Of a stretch of DNA of 64,000 bases, positions 33,722 through 44,258 are shown one piece after another. The stretch is from contig CAVSKK010000001.1 of assembly GCA_963728535.1 (NCBI GenBank), forward strand, positions 1,178,001-1,242,000. Direction: 5' to 3'. The stretch's first letter is position 1; every line of letters starts with the position of its first letter. The notes under the pieces were generated by a model, which saw only the letters and a program-made list of their open reading frames with translations, searched no databases and was not told the origin of the DNA. The stretch comes from VAXT01 sp963728535. Its GTDB lineage: Bacteria; Actinomycetota; Thermoleophilia; Gaiellales; Gaiellaceae. The translations under genes and the position numbers were made by a program.

Positions 33722-34768
33722 CTAGTTCTCTTCGTAGACGGACTCGACGAAGCGGGAGAGCTCGTGGGCGGCGGCGCGCACGGAACGGATCGCCTTCTCG
33801 TAGTCCATCCGCAGGGGGCCGAGCAGGCTCACGGCGCCGAGCGACCTGTTCGCCAGCCCGTACGAGGCGCCCACGAGCGAGACGTCGCGAAGCGCCGGGT
33901 TGTCGAGCTCCCCGCCGACCCGGACATACGGCCGCCTGGAGCCGAGCGTCTCGCCGAGCATCTCGAGGATCGCGGCTCGCTTCTCCAGCGTCTCGAGGAG
34001 TCGCTGGCACGCTTCGAGCTCGTCGGCCCGCACCTCACCGAGCAGGCTCGCCGCACCGCCGACGAAGACTCGCTGCTCGAGGCCTCCGGCCAGCTCCGTG
34101 AACGCGGGTCGGAGCAGCTCCAGGACCTCAAGCTCCGAGCGAGCGAGGCTCGGGTCCTCGAACCGCCTGCGCAGGGTCGCGCTGCCGAGCTCGAGCCCGG
34201 TGAGCCGCTCGTTCAGGTACTCCCCCGCCCAGAGCGCGAGGCCCGTGTCGACGGGCTCGGCCAGGGCGAAAACGCGCTTCGAGACGCCGCCCGTCGAGGT
34301 GATGACGACGACCATCAGGACCTGTGGCTGGAGGACGAGCACCTCGACATGCCGGACGGTTGCCGTCTCCAGGGCCGGCGCGGAGACGAGGGCGAGCAGC
34401 CGGGTTGCCTGCGAGAGCGTCTCGGTCGTCTCCTGGAGCGCCGCCTCGAGCTCGCTCCGGGCGGCGGCAAGGTCGAGCGGAAACGGGCTTGGGCGCGGCT
34501 CGAGACGCTCGAGCAGCGAGTCGGCATAGAGCCGGTAGCCGGTCTCGGTCGGAACGCGCCCGGCGGAGGTGTGCGGATGCGTGAGCAGCCCGAGGCGCTC
34601 GAGCTCGGCGAGATCGCCGCGGACCGTCGACGGCGACACGGTCATTCCCGCTCGCGTGACGAGGTTCTTCGAGCCCACGGGCTGTCCCTTCTCGACGTAC
34701 TCCTCGACGACGCGCCGCAGGATCTCGCGCTGCCGCTCCGTCAGCTCGATATTCGATGCCTCGGTCAT
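33722..34768 (-). CDS. hrcA: Heat-inducible transcription repressor HrcA
   Basis: 348 residues. N-terminal winged helix (ELTERQREILRRVVEEYVEKGQPVGSK; SPSTVRGDLAELERLGLL) and a C-terminal regulatory domain ending near RMDYEKAIRSVRAAAHELSRFV. HrcA binds CIRCE operators of chaperone genes; I see no convincing CIRCE (TTAGCACTC-N9-GAGTGCTAA) in the 37 bases before it. ATG at 34768 (MTEASNIEL); the longer frame upstream is not supported. Confidence 0.94.
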   Translation of the reverse strand: MTEASNIELTERQREILRRVVEEYVEKGQPVGSKNLVTRAGMTVSPSTVRGDLAELERLGLLTHPHTSAGRVPTETGYRLYADSLLERLEPRPSPFPLDLAAARSELEAALQETTETLSQATRLLALVSAPALETATVRHVEVLVLQPQVLMVVVITSTGGVSKRVFALAEPVDTGLALWAGEYLNERLTGLELGSATLRRRFEDPSLARSELEVLELLRPAFTELAGGLEQRVFVGGAASLLGEVRADELEACQRLLETLEKRAAILEMLGETLGSRRPYVRVGGELDNPALRDVSLVGASYGLANRSLGAVSLLGPLRMDYEKAIRSVRAAAHELSRFVESVYEEN

Positions 34769-34781
34769 GCCCTGTGCAGGG

Positions 34782-34787
34782 ATTTTA
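34782..34787 (-). promoter_or_regulatory. Possible hrcA -10 box (TAAAAT)
   Basis: TAAAAT predicts a start near 34775 and a 7-base leader before the hrcA ATG at 34768. Confidence 0.35.
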
Positions 34788-34805
34788 GGTGAAGAGCACT
34801 CGGAT

Positions 34806-35932
34806 TCACGCGAGCAGCTCGGCGGTGACCGCACCACCGAGACGCCGGCCTCGCGGTGTCAGGACCAGGGTCTCCGGGCCGTCTCCGCCCACAAGACGAG
34901 TGGCCAGCCCCAACCGCTCGAGACGGCCGAGTGCCGCCTGATCGAGCGACTCACCTGCATCCGCGAAGGGAAGGCCGGTGTCCAGGCGCAGGCCGAGCAT
35001 CACCCGCTCGGTGGCCCGGACGCCCGCGTCGAGCTGCTCGACCTCTCTCGCCGGGGCCTCTCCGGCCGCGAGGGCAGCCAGGTAGGCGTTGAGGCGCGGC
35101 GTCGTTCGCCGCCGCTGCATGCCGAGCGTCGAGACGGCGCCGATGCCCAGCCCGAGATAGTCGCGCCCGAGCCAGTAGGCGAGGTTGTGCCCCGAGCGCA
35201 GGTCACGTCCCCGTGCGTGCTCGGGCGCGCGGCAGAAGTTGGCCGTCTCGTACCAGCGATAGCCGGCGTCGGTCAGACGCTCGATGACAAGCTCGAAGTA
35301 GCCCTCCATCGCTTCCGCCTGGCGCGCCAGTTCAGCTCCGTGGGCGTGGGTGAACCGCGTGCCCGGCTTCGCCTCCAGCTCGTAGTACGAGACGTGCTCC
35401 GGCGAGAGCGCAAGCGCTTCCTCGATGTCGAGCTCGAGGTCGGCGGTGCTCTGGCCGGGGATCCCGTGGAGGAGATCCAGGGAGATGTTGTCAAAACTGG
35501 CATCACGCAAATGGTAGAAGGCGCGACGGACGTCGTCCGGGCCGGCACGTCGCTCGAGCACGCGCAGAAGGTCCGGACGGAAGGTCTGCGCCCCAAGCGA
35601 GACGCGGGTCACACCGGCCTCGCGCAAGAGGCGGGCGAGCTCGGGAGTCACGGTCTCGGGATTTGCCTCGACCGTCACCTCGCCGGCGGTCGGCAGGGCG
35701 GCGAGCAGACGACGCAGCTCGCCGGCCTCGGTGAATGTCGGCGTGCCGCCGCCCAGGAAGACCGTCTCCAGCGGCTGCGCAAGCACCTCGCGCTCGAGGT
35801 CGAGCTCCGCGAGGAGCGCGTCGACGTAGCGCCCGTGCAGCCCTTCGCGCCCGACGACGGTCACGAAGTCGCAGTAGCCGCACCGATGCGCGCAGAACGG
35901 CACGTGCACGTACAGGTGGCGGACGGAACCGG

Positions 35933-35936
<4 letters not shown>
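34806..35936 (-). CDS. hemW: Radical-SAM haem chaperone HemW (coproporphyrinogen dehydrogenase-like)
   Basis: 376 residues. The radical-SAM motif is CAHRCGYC with the CxxxCxxC spacing followed by Asp-Phe, as in HemW; GGGTPT, the glutamate-bearing EANPE and the HemW-type SLGAQTF follow. HemW binds haem and delivers it to respiratory proteins; older annotations call it oxygen-independent coproporphyrinogen oxidase. ATG overlaps the lepA stop by 4 bases, the classic lepA-hemW-hrcA order. Confidence 0.93.
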
Positions 35937-37724
<1,788 letters not shown>

Positions 37725-37730
37725 AGGCGA

Positions 37731-39305
37731 TTAGCCGCGACGGAAGCGGCCGAGCAACGATAGCAACGCCTCGAGCTCACGAACTCCCAGCAAACGGCAG
37801 GAAATGAGGTAGGCGCCGAACCCCAGGACGAAGGCGCTACCAAGCGAGACGAGCTGCCCGCCGAGCGACCGGCCGAGCGCGTCGTCGAGGACGTACCAGA
37901 CCGGGAAGGCGACCACGGCCAGCACAGCCGACGCGATCGAGACCCGCAGGGCCGCGCGTGCAGTCTCGCCGAACTCGATTCGGCCCAGGCGCCGGCGGAA
38001 GACGACGAGGAGAGCCGCCGTCCCAAAAACGTTGGCGAGTGACGTCGCGAGCGGTATCCCCCACACCCCGACCCGGTAGAGCGCGGCGGCGAGCAGCGTG
38101 TTGACGACGAGGTTGCCGAGCGCAATCGCAGTCGGTGTCCAAGGGGTCTGCAGGCTGAAGAAAGCGCGGTTCAGCATCAACATCGCCCCGTTGAAGGTGA
38201 GCCCGAGCGCGAATGCGGCGAGCGCGCCGGCCGTGACTGCGGTCTCGTGCGGGCCCCAGGCTCCGCGCTCGTAGACGATGCGCGTGATCGGGGTCGCCAG
38301 GACTGCGGTGAAGACGCTCGCCGGAATGAGCATGAAGGCGATCTGGCGCAGGCCGAGCGCAACCGTGTGGCGGAATCCGTCCATGTCCTCACGCGTGGCC
38401 AGGCGCGACAACCGCGGAAAGAGCACGGTCGCGACTGCGACCGAGAACATCCCCTGGGGGAGCATGTAGATCCGGAAGGCGGCGTCGATTGCACGCGGCG
38501 CAAGCTCGGGATCGATGAAGCGCGAGGCGAAGAGCGTGTTGACGACGAGGTTGAAGTTGATCAGCCCGAGGCCGATCGTCACCGGGATCATCAGCACGAA
38601 GACGCGGCCGACGGCCGGATCGCGCCAGTCGATCATGACCTGGAGCCGGCCGTCGAGGCCCCGCAGCCAGGGCAGCGGCAGAAGAACCTGGATCACGGTT
38701 CCGATGACGATCGAGACCGCATAGACGTAGAGCTTCCCGTCGATCGTGTCGGCGTTCGGGACTCCCAGGACGAGCCCGGCAATGATCGCGAGGTTCCAGA
38801 AAACAGGCGTCAGCGCCGGCACCGTGAACTGCTCGTAGCTGTTGAGGATCCCCACGACGATCCCCGAGACTCCGAGCAGAACGACGATCGGAAAGAGGAC
38901 ACGCGAGAGCCCGATTGCCAGATCGGTGTCGCCTCCCGGGTCGCCGAAGGGCGCGATCACGAGCGGAGCGATCACGATGAAGAGCGCCGTCAGCGCGCCG
39001 AGGCCGAGCAGCATCAGCCAGAAGAGGCTCGAGGCCACGCGCCAGGCGCGCTTGCGTTCGCCCTTCTCGAGCAGCTCGCTGAAGACCGGAACGAACGCGG
39101 AGGAGAGCGCGGCGTCCGCGACGAGCGAGCGGAGGAGGTTCGGCACCTGGAACGCGACGGTGAAGGCGTTGATCTTCCCCGCCGCACCGAAGTAGTACGC
39201 GGCGACGATCTCGCGGACGAGGCCGAGGACGCGAGAGAGCCCGGTTGCGAGCGAGAAGATCGCCGTCGACCGGGCGAGTCGCCGGCCCGAGGCTCGCTCC
39301 TCCAC
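37731..39305 (-). CDS. murJ: Lipid II flippase MurJ
   Basis: 524 residues with about 14 membrane segments. MurJ moves lipid II across the membrane for peptidoglycan synthesis. MviN/MurJ motifs include LATGLSRVLGLVREIVAAYYFG at the N-terminus, AFVPVFSELLEKG and GLFSVAVATVLFP-like QGMFSVAVATVLFP. GTG at 39305 is chosen because TATACT lies so that transcription would start at 39306; the longer frame would run through the rpsT promoter region. Stops 7 bases before lepA. Confidence 0.94.
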   Translation of the reverse strand: MEERASGRRLARSTAIFSLATGLSRVLGLVREIVAAYYFGAAGKINAFTVAFQVPNLLRSLVADAALSSAFVPVFSELLEKGERKRAWRVASSLFWLMLLGLGALTALFIVIAPLVIAPFGDPGGDTDLAIGLSRVLFPIVVLLGVSGIVVGILNSYEQFTVPALTPVFWNLAIIAGLVLGVPNADTIDGKLYVYAVSIVIGTVIQVLLPLPWLRGLDGRLQVMIDWRDPAVGRVFVLMIPVTIGLGLINFNLVVNTLFASRFIDPELAPRAIDAAFRIYMLPQGMFSVAVATVLFPRLSRLATREDMDGFRHTVALGLRQIAFMLIPASVFTAVLATPITRIVYERGAWGPHETAVTAGALAAFALGLTFNGAMLMLNRAFFSLQTPWTPTAIALGNLVVNTLLAAALYRVGVWGIPLATSLANVFGTAALLVVFRRRLGRIEFGETARAALRVSIASAVLAVVAFPVWYVLDDALGRSLGGQLVSLGSAFVLGFGAYLISCRLLGVRELEALLSLLGRFRRG

Positions 39306-39312
39306 GTCGGCG

Positions 39313-39318
39313 AGTATA
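39313..39318 (-). promoter_or_regulatory. Putative murJ -10 box (TATACT), leaderless
   Basis: TATACT is a close match to the consensus; the predicted start 39306 is one base before the GTG codon at 39305. Confidence 0.5.
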
Positions 39319-39466
39319 GGAATGCCGTCTGTCGAGATCGGGCCCTGCCGCCTCGAATCGCGCCCTAATTTAGGTACTGGCCACCTCCTCCCCGGTTCGA
39401 GCGTATTCGGGAAATGCGCGCGCGTGTGTGCCTGGACCGTGACGATTGTGTGCCGGCGGCCTCTGG

Positions 39467-39495
39467 TACCATCGCCGCGCCCGCGCTGTGCGGGC
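39467..39495 (+). promoter_or_regulatory. rpsT promoter -10 and leader hairpin
   Basis: TACCAT (39467-39472) predicts a start near 39479. The short leader would begin with a perfect 6-bp hairpin (39479-39484 with 39490-39495, loop GCTGT) ending 10 bases before the ATG. S20 represses its own translation in E. coli, so this hairpin could be an autogenous control site; that is inference. Confidence 0.4.
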
Positions 39496-39505
39496 ATTTC
39501 CTTCG

Positions 39506-39772
39506 ATGCCGAACATCAAGCAACAGAAAAAGCGCGTCCGGACGTCCGAAGTCGATCGGGGCGAAAACCTCCGGTTCCGCTCGACGGTGAAGACGATGAC
39601 CCGGCGGCTCGAGGCCGCGGTTGCGGCCGGCGACGAGAAGCAGATCGCCGCCGAGCACACAGCGCTCCAGCGGTGGATCGACCGGGCGGCGGCAAACGGC
39701 GCGCTGCACAAGAACACGGCCGGGCGCAAGAAGGCCCAGGCCGCGCGACTCGTCGCGGGACGCTCCAGCTAG
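39506..39772 (+). CDS. rpsT: 30S ribosomal protein S20
   Basis: 88 residues, the usual S20 length: MPNIKQQKKRVRTSE at the N-terminus, a basic three-helix bundle, and KNTAGRKKAQAARLV at the end. A primary 16S-binding protein. Divergent from murJ across 200 bases; its stop overlaps the holA stop by 4 bases on the opposite strand. Confidence 0.97.
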   Translation: MPNIKQQKKRVRTSEVDRGENLRFRSTVKTMTRRLEAAVAAGDEKQIAAEHTALQRWIDRAAANGALHKNTAGRKKAQAARLVAGRSS

Positions 39773-40752
39773 CCGGCGCGGGCTACGGCCTGCTCGGCGG
39801 GCCGCGTCACGTCGACGAGCGCGCGCAGCAGCTCGAGCTCGGCCGAGAGACGAGAGCCGCCTTTGATCGCTGCATCGAGCTCCGCTAGCCGGACCAGCGC
39901 CGAGTCGAGCTCGGCCCGCGAGTAGCGCTCCGCGTGCTGGAGCGCCTTCCGGGCGGGGAACTCCTTCATCTTCAGCCGACTCGCCACCTCGCGGGCGCCC
40001 AGCCCTTGCTCGGCAAGTGCCTGAGCAGCGCGCACCCGCCCGACATGTGAGGCGAGGCTGACGGCAAGCAGGAAGGGCTCCTTCTTCTCGAGCGCAAGCT
40101 CGTAGGCCTCGAGGAGGGTGGGCAGGTCACGGGCGCCCCAGGCATCTGTCAGCGCCCAAGCGGCAGCCTCGCGTCCCGGCGCGGTGAGCTCTTCGACCTC
40201 GCGTCGACCGACCGGCTCCCCGTCGGCCCAGGCAGCGAGCTTCTCGAGCTCGGTCGAGAGCGCGATCGTGTCCTCGCCAACTAGCTCGACGAGCGCCCGT
40301 GCGGCGTCGGCGTCGGCAGAGACGCCGAGACGCTTGAACTCGGCGCGCGCCCATGTGTGCAGATTGCTCGCCTTCGGCACGTCGTAGCGAAGCACCTGCC
40401 CCTTCTTCTTACAGAGCTCGGCGAGCGTCGTGCCGCGCAGGGCTTCGTCCGCGACGAGGGCGAGCACCGCGCCCTCGACCGGGTCACCCAGGTAGCCCGC
40501 GACCGCCTCGACGTCCTCCTTCCGCCAGGCCTCGACCCCGTGCACGACCACGAGCCGGCCGCCGCCGGCTCCACCGAAGAGGCCGAGTGCGTTGCAGGCC
40601 GCAACCGCGTCGGCTCCGCTCGCCGACTCAGCTGCAAGCTGCTCGACTGCTTCGGGATCGAAGCGCGAGCGCAGCCGGCGGAGCGCGCGCAGGTGCTTCG
40701 GCCGGTCGCTGCCCATGAGGAGATAGACGGGCAGCAACGGCTCGGACGACAT
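39769..40752 (-). CDS. holA: DNA polymerase III subunit delta
   Basis: 327 residues. The clamp-loader wrench subunit. It has the HolA pattern: PVYLLMGSDRPKHLRALRRL at the N-terminus, GGGRLVVVHGVEAW, EDTIALSTELEKLAAWADG and a C-terminal collar helix bundle. ATG at 40752 preferred to TTG at 40761, because TATGCT at 40761-40766 would begin the transcript at about 40754. Adjacent to rpsT and comEC as in many Gram-positives. Confidence 0.92.
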   Translation of the reverse strand: MSSEPLLPVYLLMGSDRPKHLRALRRLRSRFDPEAVEQLAAESASGADAVAACNALGLFGGAGGGRLVVVHGVEAWRKEDVEAVAGYLGDPVEGAVLALVADEALRGTTLAELCKKKGQVLRYDVPKASNLHTWARAEFKRLGVSADADAARALVELVGEDTIALSTELEKLAAWADGEPVGRREVEELTAPGREAAAWALTDAWGARDLPTLLEAYELALEKKEPFLLAVSLASHVGRVRAAQALAEQGLGAREVASRLKMKEFPARKALQHAERYSRAELDSALVRLAELDAAIKGGSRLSAELELLRALVDVTRPAEQAVARAG

Positions 40753-40760
40753 CGGGGCCA

Positions 40761-40766
40761 AGCATA
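40761..40766 (-). promoter_or_regulatory. Putative holA -10 box (TATGCT)
   Basis: The box is just downstream of the comEC stop and ends 9 bases before the ATG at 40752, giving a near-leaderless message. Confidence 0.35.
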
Positions 40767-40767
40767 G

Positions 40768-43038
40768 TCAGCGCTCCGTCCGAACCGTCATGGCGTCGCC
40801 GTCGGACTCGACGACGACGCGGCCGTCCTGATCGGTGCGATAGACGGCGAGCCCCGGCGCCTCGGCGAGCGTCGCGATCGTCGACGCCGTCGGATGTCCG
40901 TAGTCGTTGTTCGCCCCGACCGAGATCACGGCGAGACGCGGGTGGATCTGCTCGAGCAGCCGGGCGAGCCCGGGATCATCGGAGCCATGATGCGCGACCT
41001 TCAGGATCTCGACCGGCGGGACGTGGAGGTGCCCCGTGACATCGGATTCGGCGTCGGCGGTGAGGAGCGCATCGACCTGTCCATAGGACGCGAGGAGCAC
41101 GATCGCGTGGTTGTTCGGGTCGTCTCCGGGCAAACCGGGCCCGTCTGGCCAGAGAACCCGGAGTCGAAGCTCGCCGACCCGAAACCCGTCGCCTGCTCGG
41201 GCGACGACCACGCGGACGCGATGCCGCTTCGCAGCAGCGAGCGCCGCCCGCTCATCGGTGCTCTCGCTGGGCACGGCCGGGTCGAGGACGGCGCCCACAC
41301 GAACACGGTCGAGAACCCTCGCCGCCCCTCCGATGTGATCGCGCTGAGGATGCGTGAGGACGATCATGGACAGGCTCCGCAAGCCGAGGCCGCGAATCTG
41401 CGCCGCGACATCTGCCTCTGGCGGCCCCTCGTCGACGAGCACCGCGCCCTCGGGCACCTGGAGCAGCGCCCCGTCTCCCTGGCCGACGTCGAGGAACGTG
41501 ATCCGCAATCCTTCCGGAGGGGGCAGCGGCGGATCGCCTCGCAGGCGCCAACCACCGGCGACCAGAACGGCGAGCACGATCAGCACCGCTAGGCGCGGTG
41601 CCCGCGGCGGACGAAGTCGGGCGACGACGAGGGGCAGACCGAGCACCAGAACCACCGCCATAAGCGCCGTGCGCGCCGTCACGGACGCAAAGGGCAGGCC
41701 GCCGACGAGTCGCGCGCAACCGGCGAGGTACGCGGCCAGCCACCCGTTCGCCCAGGCGAGCGCGGCCGCGACCGAGGGCAGGACCGGCGCGATCAGCGCC
41801 GTCACGAGGGCAAGCCCCAGGAGGGGTGCGACCACCGGCGCGGCGAGCGCGTTCGCAGGAATCGAATAGAGCGGAACGGTCCCGAACTGCATGAGGAGGA
41901 TGGGAGCGGTCGCAGCCCCGCATGCTCCGGAGACGGCAACCACCGCCGCCAGCGAGCGCGGGACCGGGTATCCGGCGAGGCGGCTTTCGATACGAGGGAC
42001 GACGACGAAGATCGCAGCGACGGCGGCGAACGAGAGCTGGAACCCTGCGTCGAACAGGGAGTACGGGTTCCAGGCGAGCAGGATCGCCGCTCCGACGAGG
42101 AGGAAGTACCAGCGGTCTCTCGGCCTCGCCGCGAGCCAGGCCAGCGATGCGAGCGATCCCGCAACTCCCGCGCGCACGACCGACGGTTGCCACCCGACCG
42201 CGAGCACGTAGCCGCCGATCGCGGCCAGCGCGGCGATCTCACCGACGAGCCGGGACAGGCCGACGAGCCACGCGACGGCGAGCGCGCCGCCGGCGATGAA
42301 GACGACGTTCTGGCCCGACACTGCCAGCAGGTGGTAAAGACCCGACGCGCGAAACCGGGTGCGCAGCTCCTCCGACAGGCCCTCGTCCTCGCCGAGGACG
42401 ATGCCGGCGATCACTGCACGGCGCTCCCCGTGAACACCGGGCGCCATCGAACGCGCGAGCTTGGCCCGCAGCCGATCTGCGAATCCGGCGATCCCGCCGC
42501 GGTGGCCGACGATTCGCCAGCGATCTGCCGCCACGACGACGTGCACGCCGTGGCGGCGCAGCCAGGTGCGCTCGTCGAAGCCGTCCTCGGGCCCGCGCGG
42601 AAGGCGGATCTCGCCGATGAGATCGAGAAGTGCTCCCTGCGGTGGCGAGCGGCCGAGAGGAAGCCGGAGGAGCACGGGCTCCCTGATGGCGACGTCGCGG
42701 ATTCGACGAGCCTGAGCCGGCACTCGCAGGTCGTAGCGTGATCGCCGCGCTGGTCCCGTGACCGCCACGGTCATCGGTCCGGCGCTCCCCGCCCGAGGAA
42801 GCAGAACACTGCGGTCGAGAGCGTCGAGCCGCGCGCTGCCCCACCACCAGCCGGCGAGCAGAAGGGCGACCGCGATGAGGGCGACCCGCGTGCCCGAACC
42901 GGCAATTGCCGACCCGAGCACGAGCACGACTCCGGCGCATGCGATCAGCGGAGAGGTCTCGCGCACGCCGTTCGCCGCGGCCAGCCCGAGGCAAAGACAG
43001 CCGGCGAGCAGATGGGGTCTCGCGCGCAGAAGGATCAC
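40768..43038 (-). CDS. comEC: DNA internalization channel ComEC/Rec2
   Basis: 756 residues with all three domains: an N-terminal OB-like region (about 60-170), the competence membrane core of about ten helices (HLLAVSGQNVVFIAGGAL; FDAGFQLSFAAV) and a C-terminal metallo-beta-lactamase-like nuclease domain (FLDVGQGDGALLQ, LTHPQRDHIGG, KVAHHGSDD). It passes single-stranded DNA across the membrane. GTG overlaps the comEA stop by 4 bases. No pilus competence genes are in the window. Confidence 0.95.
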   Translation of the reverse strand: MILLRARPHLLAGCLCLGLAAANGVRETSPLIACAGVVLVLGSAIAGSGTRVALIAVALLLAGWWWGSARLDALDRSVLLPRAGSAGPMTVAVTGPARRSRYDLRVPAQARRIRDVAIREPVLLRLPLGRSPPQGALLDLIGEIRLPRGPEDGFDERTWLRRHGVHVVVAADRWRIVGHRGGIAGFADRLRAKLARSMAPGVHGERRAVIAGIVLGEDEGLSEELRTRFRASGLYHLLAVSGQNVVFIAGGALAVAWLVGLSRLVGEIAALAAIGGYVLAVGWQPSVVRAGVAGSLASLAWLAARPRDRWYFLLVGAAILLAWNPYSLFDAGFQLSFAAVAAIFVVVPRIESRLAGYPVPRSLAAVVAVSGACGAATAPILLMQFGTVPLYSIPANALAAPVVAPLLGLALVTALIAPVLPSVAAALAWANGWLAAYLAGCARLVGGLPFASVTARTALMAVVLVLGLPLVVARLRPPRAPRLAVLIVLAVLVAGGWRLRGDPPLPPPEGLRITFLDVGQGDGALLQVPEGAVLVDEGPPEADVAAQIRGLGLRSLSMIVLTHPQRDHIGGAARVLDRVRVGAVLDPAVPSESTDERAALAAAKRHRVRVVVARAGDGFRVGELRLRVLWPDGPGLPGDDPNNHAIVLLASYGQVDALLTADAESDVTGHLHVPPVEILKVAHHGSDDPGLARLLEQIHPRLAVISVGANNDYGHPTASTIATLAEAPGLAVYRTDQDGRVVVESDGDAMTVRTER

Positions 43039-43616
43039 GGCGCTGCGACGTCGCGGAGCTGCTCGATTCGCGCAGGCCCGATTCCAGGGATCGCATCGAG
43101 CTCGTCCAGCGAGCTGAACGCGCCGTTTTCCTGCCGGTAGTCGAGGATCTTCTGAGCCGTGACCGGGCCTACTCCGGGCAGCTCGTCGAGCTGCTCGAGG
43201 GTTGCGATGTTCAGATGGACCGGCCCTTCGGCCGCGGCGCCGGCGCTGGGCTGGCCGGCGGCAGCCTTCAACGGAACGACGACCTGGATCCCGTCCGCGA
43301 GCGGCGCCGCGAGGTTGACGAGCGAGACATCGGCACGGCGCGTCTTTCCGCCCGCGCGCGCAACCGCGTCGGCGACGCGCGAGCCCTGGGCGAGCCGGTA
43401 CAGCCCAGGCCGGTGCACCGCGCCCACCACATGGACGACGAGCTCAGGGCCCTGCTTGGCCTCGATCGGCTGCGGAGCCGCCGCAGGAGTCGCTTGGGCA
43501 GCCGCTCCCGCATGCAAGACGTGCCGTCCGCCGACCAGAAGCACGAGCCCGAGAATGAGCGCGCCGGCGAGAAGCCGCCGGCGCGCGGGGGGGAGGGAGT
43601 CCAGCACGCCCTCCAC
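43035..43616 (-). CDS. comEA: Competence DNA-binding protein ComEA
   Basis: 193 residues. One N-terminal membrane segment (LLAGALILGLVLLVGG), a SLBB-like domain (VHVVGAVHRPGLYRL; DAVARAGG) and a C-terminal helix-hairpin-helix domain (NIATLEQLDELPGVGPVTAQKILDYR; IPGIGPARIEQL) that binds DNA. Start is GTG 43616 with GTG 43607 as alternative. A possible TAGCGT -10 box lies at 43683-43688. Confidence 0.94.
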   Translation of the reverse strand: MEGVLDSLPPARRRLLAGALILGLVLLVGGRHVLHAGAAAQATPAAAPQPIEAKQGPELVVHVVGAVHRPGLYRLAQGSRVADAVARAGGKTRRADVSLVNLAAPLADGIQVVVPLKAAAGQPSAGAAAEGPVHLNIATLEQLDELPGVGPVTAQKILDYRQENGAFSSLDELDAIPGIGPARIEQLRDVAAP

Positions 43617-43715
43617 CCTGCCGAGGAACCTGTGACGCGTGGGTGCCAGGACTGCACCGAAACCGTGTCGTCGAAAGATGTGACGCTATGAGCTCCGGCG
43701 ACGTATAGAGGGAGC

Positions 43716-44258
43716 GTGAGCGCGGTGCCAACCTCATGGCCAACCAGCAGGCGAAGCCACCGGCAGGAACGGAGCTTCGCCAGCGTTGCCGAGGCGCACC
43801 TCGATGACGTCTACCGCTACTTGCTCTATATGACTGGAAACCCACACCTCGCAGAAGACCTCGCCGCCGAGACGTTCGAGCGGGCGCTTCGCCGCTGGCG
43901 GCGCTTCGACCCGCGACGCGCCTCGGCCCGCACGTGGCTCTGCCAACTCGCCCGCAGCACGGCGCTCGATCACTTCCGCGCGGAGCAGCGGCGTCGCAAG
44001 CGGGATGATTCGTACACGACCGACGAGCTGCAGACGACAGAGCCTGTCTTCGGCGAGGGTCTCTCCCCCGCGCTCGACGCCGCGGTCCGCAGCTTGTCGG
44101 CGGCCGAGCGAGAGGTCGTCGTCCTACGGGTGGTACTGGAACTGGACGGAGAAATGACCGCCCGCGTGCTCGGGATCAGGCCGACCGCGGTCTCCACGCG
44201 ACTCAGCAGGGCACTTCAGAAGCTCGAGGAGAGGATGGTGAGCGATGTCCGAAACTAG
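43716..44258 (+). CDS. ECF-type RNA polymerase sigma factor
   Basis: 180 residues. Region 2 (about 25-95) has DVYRYLLYMTGNPHLAEDLAAETFERAL and ARTWLCQLARSTALDHFR; region 4 (about 115-175) has LSAAEREVVVLRVVLELDGEMTARVLGIRPTAVSTRLSRALQKL. The target regulon is unknown. GTG at 43716 with AGGGAG immediately before; GTG at 43725 is an alternative with better spacing. The next gene overlaps it by 14 bases and looks like its anti-sigma partner. Confidence 0.9.
   Translation: MSAVPTSWPTSRRSHRQERSFASVAEAHLDDVYRYLLYMTGNPHLAEDLAAETFERALRRWRRFDPRRASARTWLCQLARSTALDHFRAEQRRRKRDDSYTTDELQTTEPVFGEGLSPALDAAVRSLSAAEREVVVLRVVLELDGEMTARVLGIRPTAVSTRLSRALQKLEERMVSDVRN

Noticed and set aside
34769..34805. CIRCE element before hrcA
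   Set aside because: Only one half (GAGTGCT) is present on the minus strand; the TTAGCACTC partner at the right spacing is missing.
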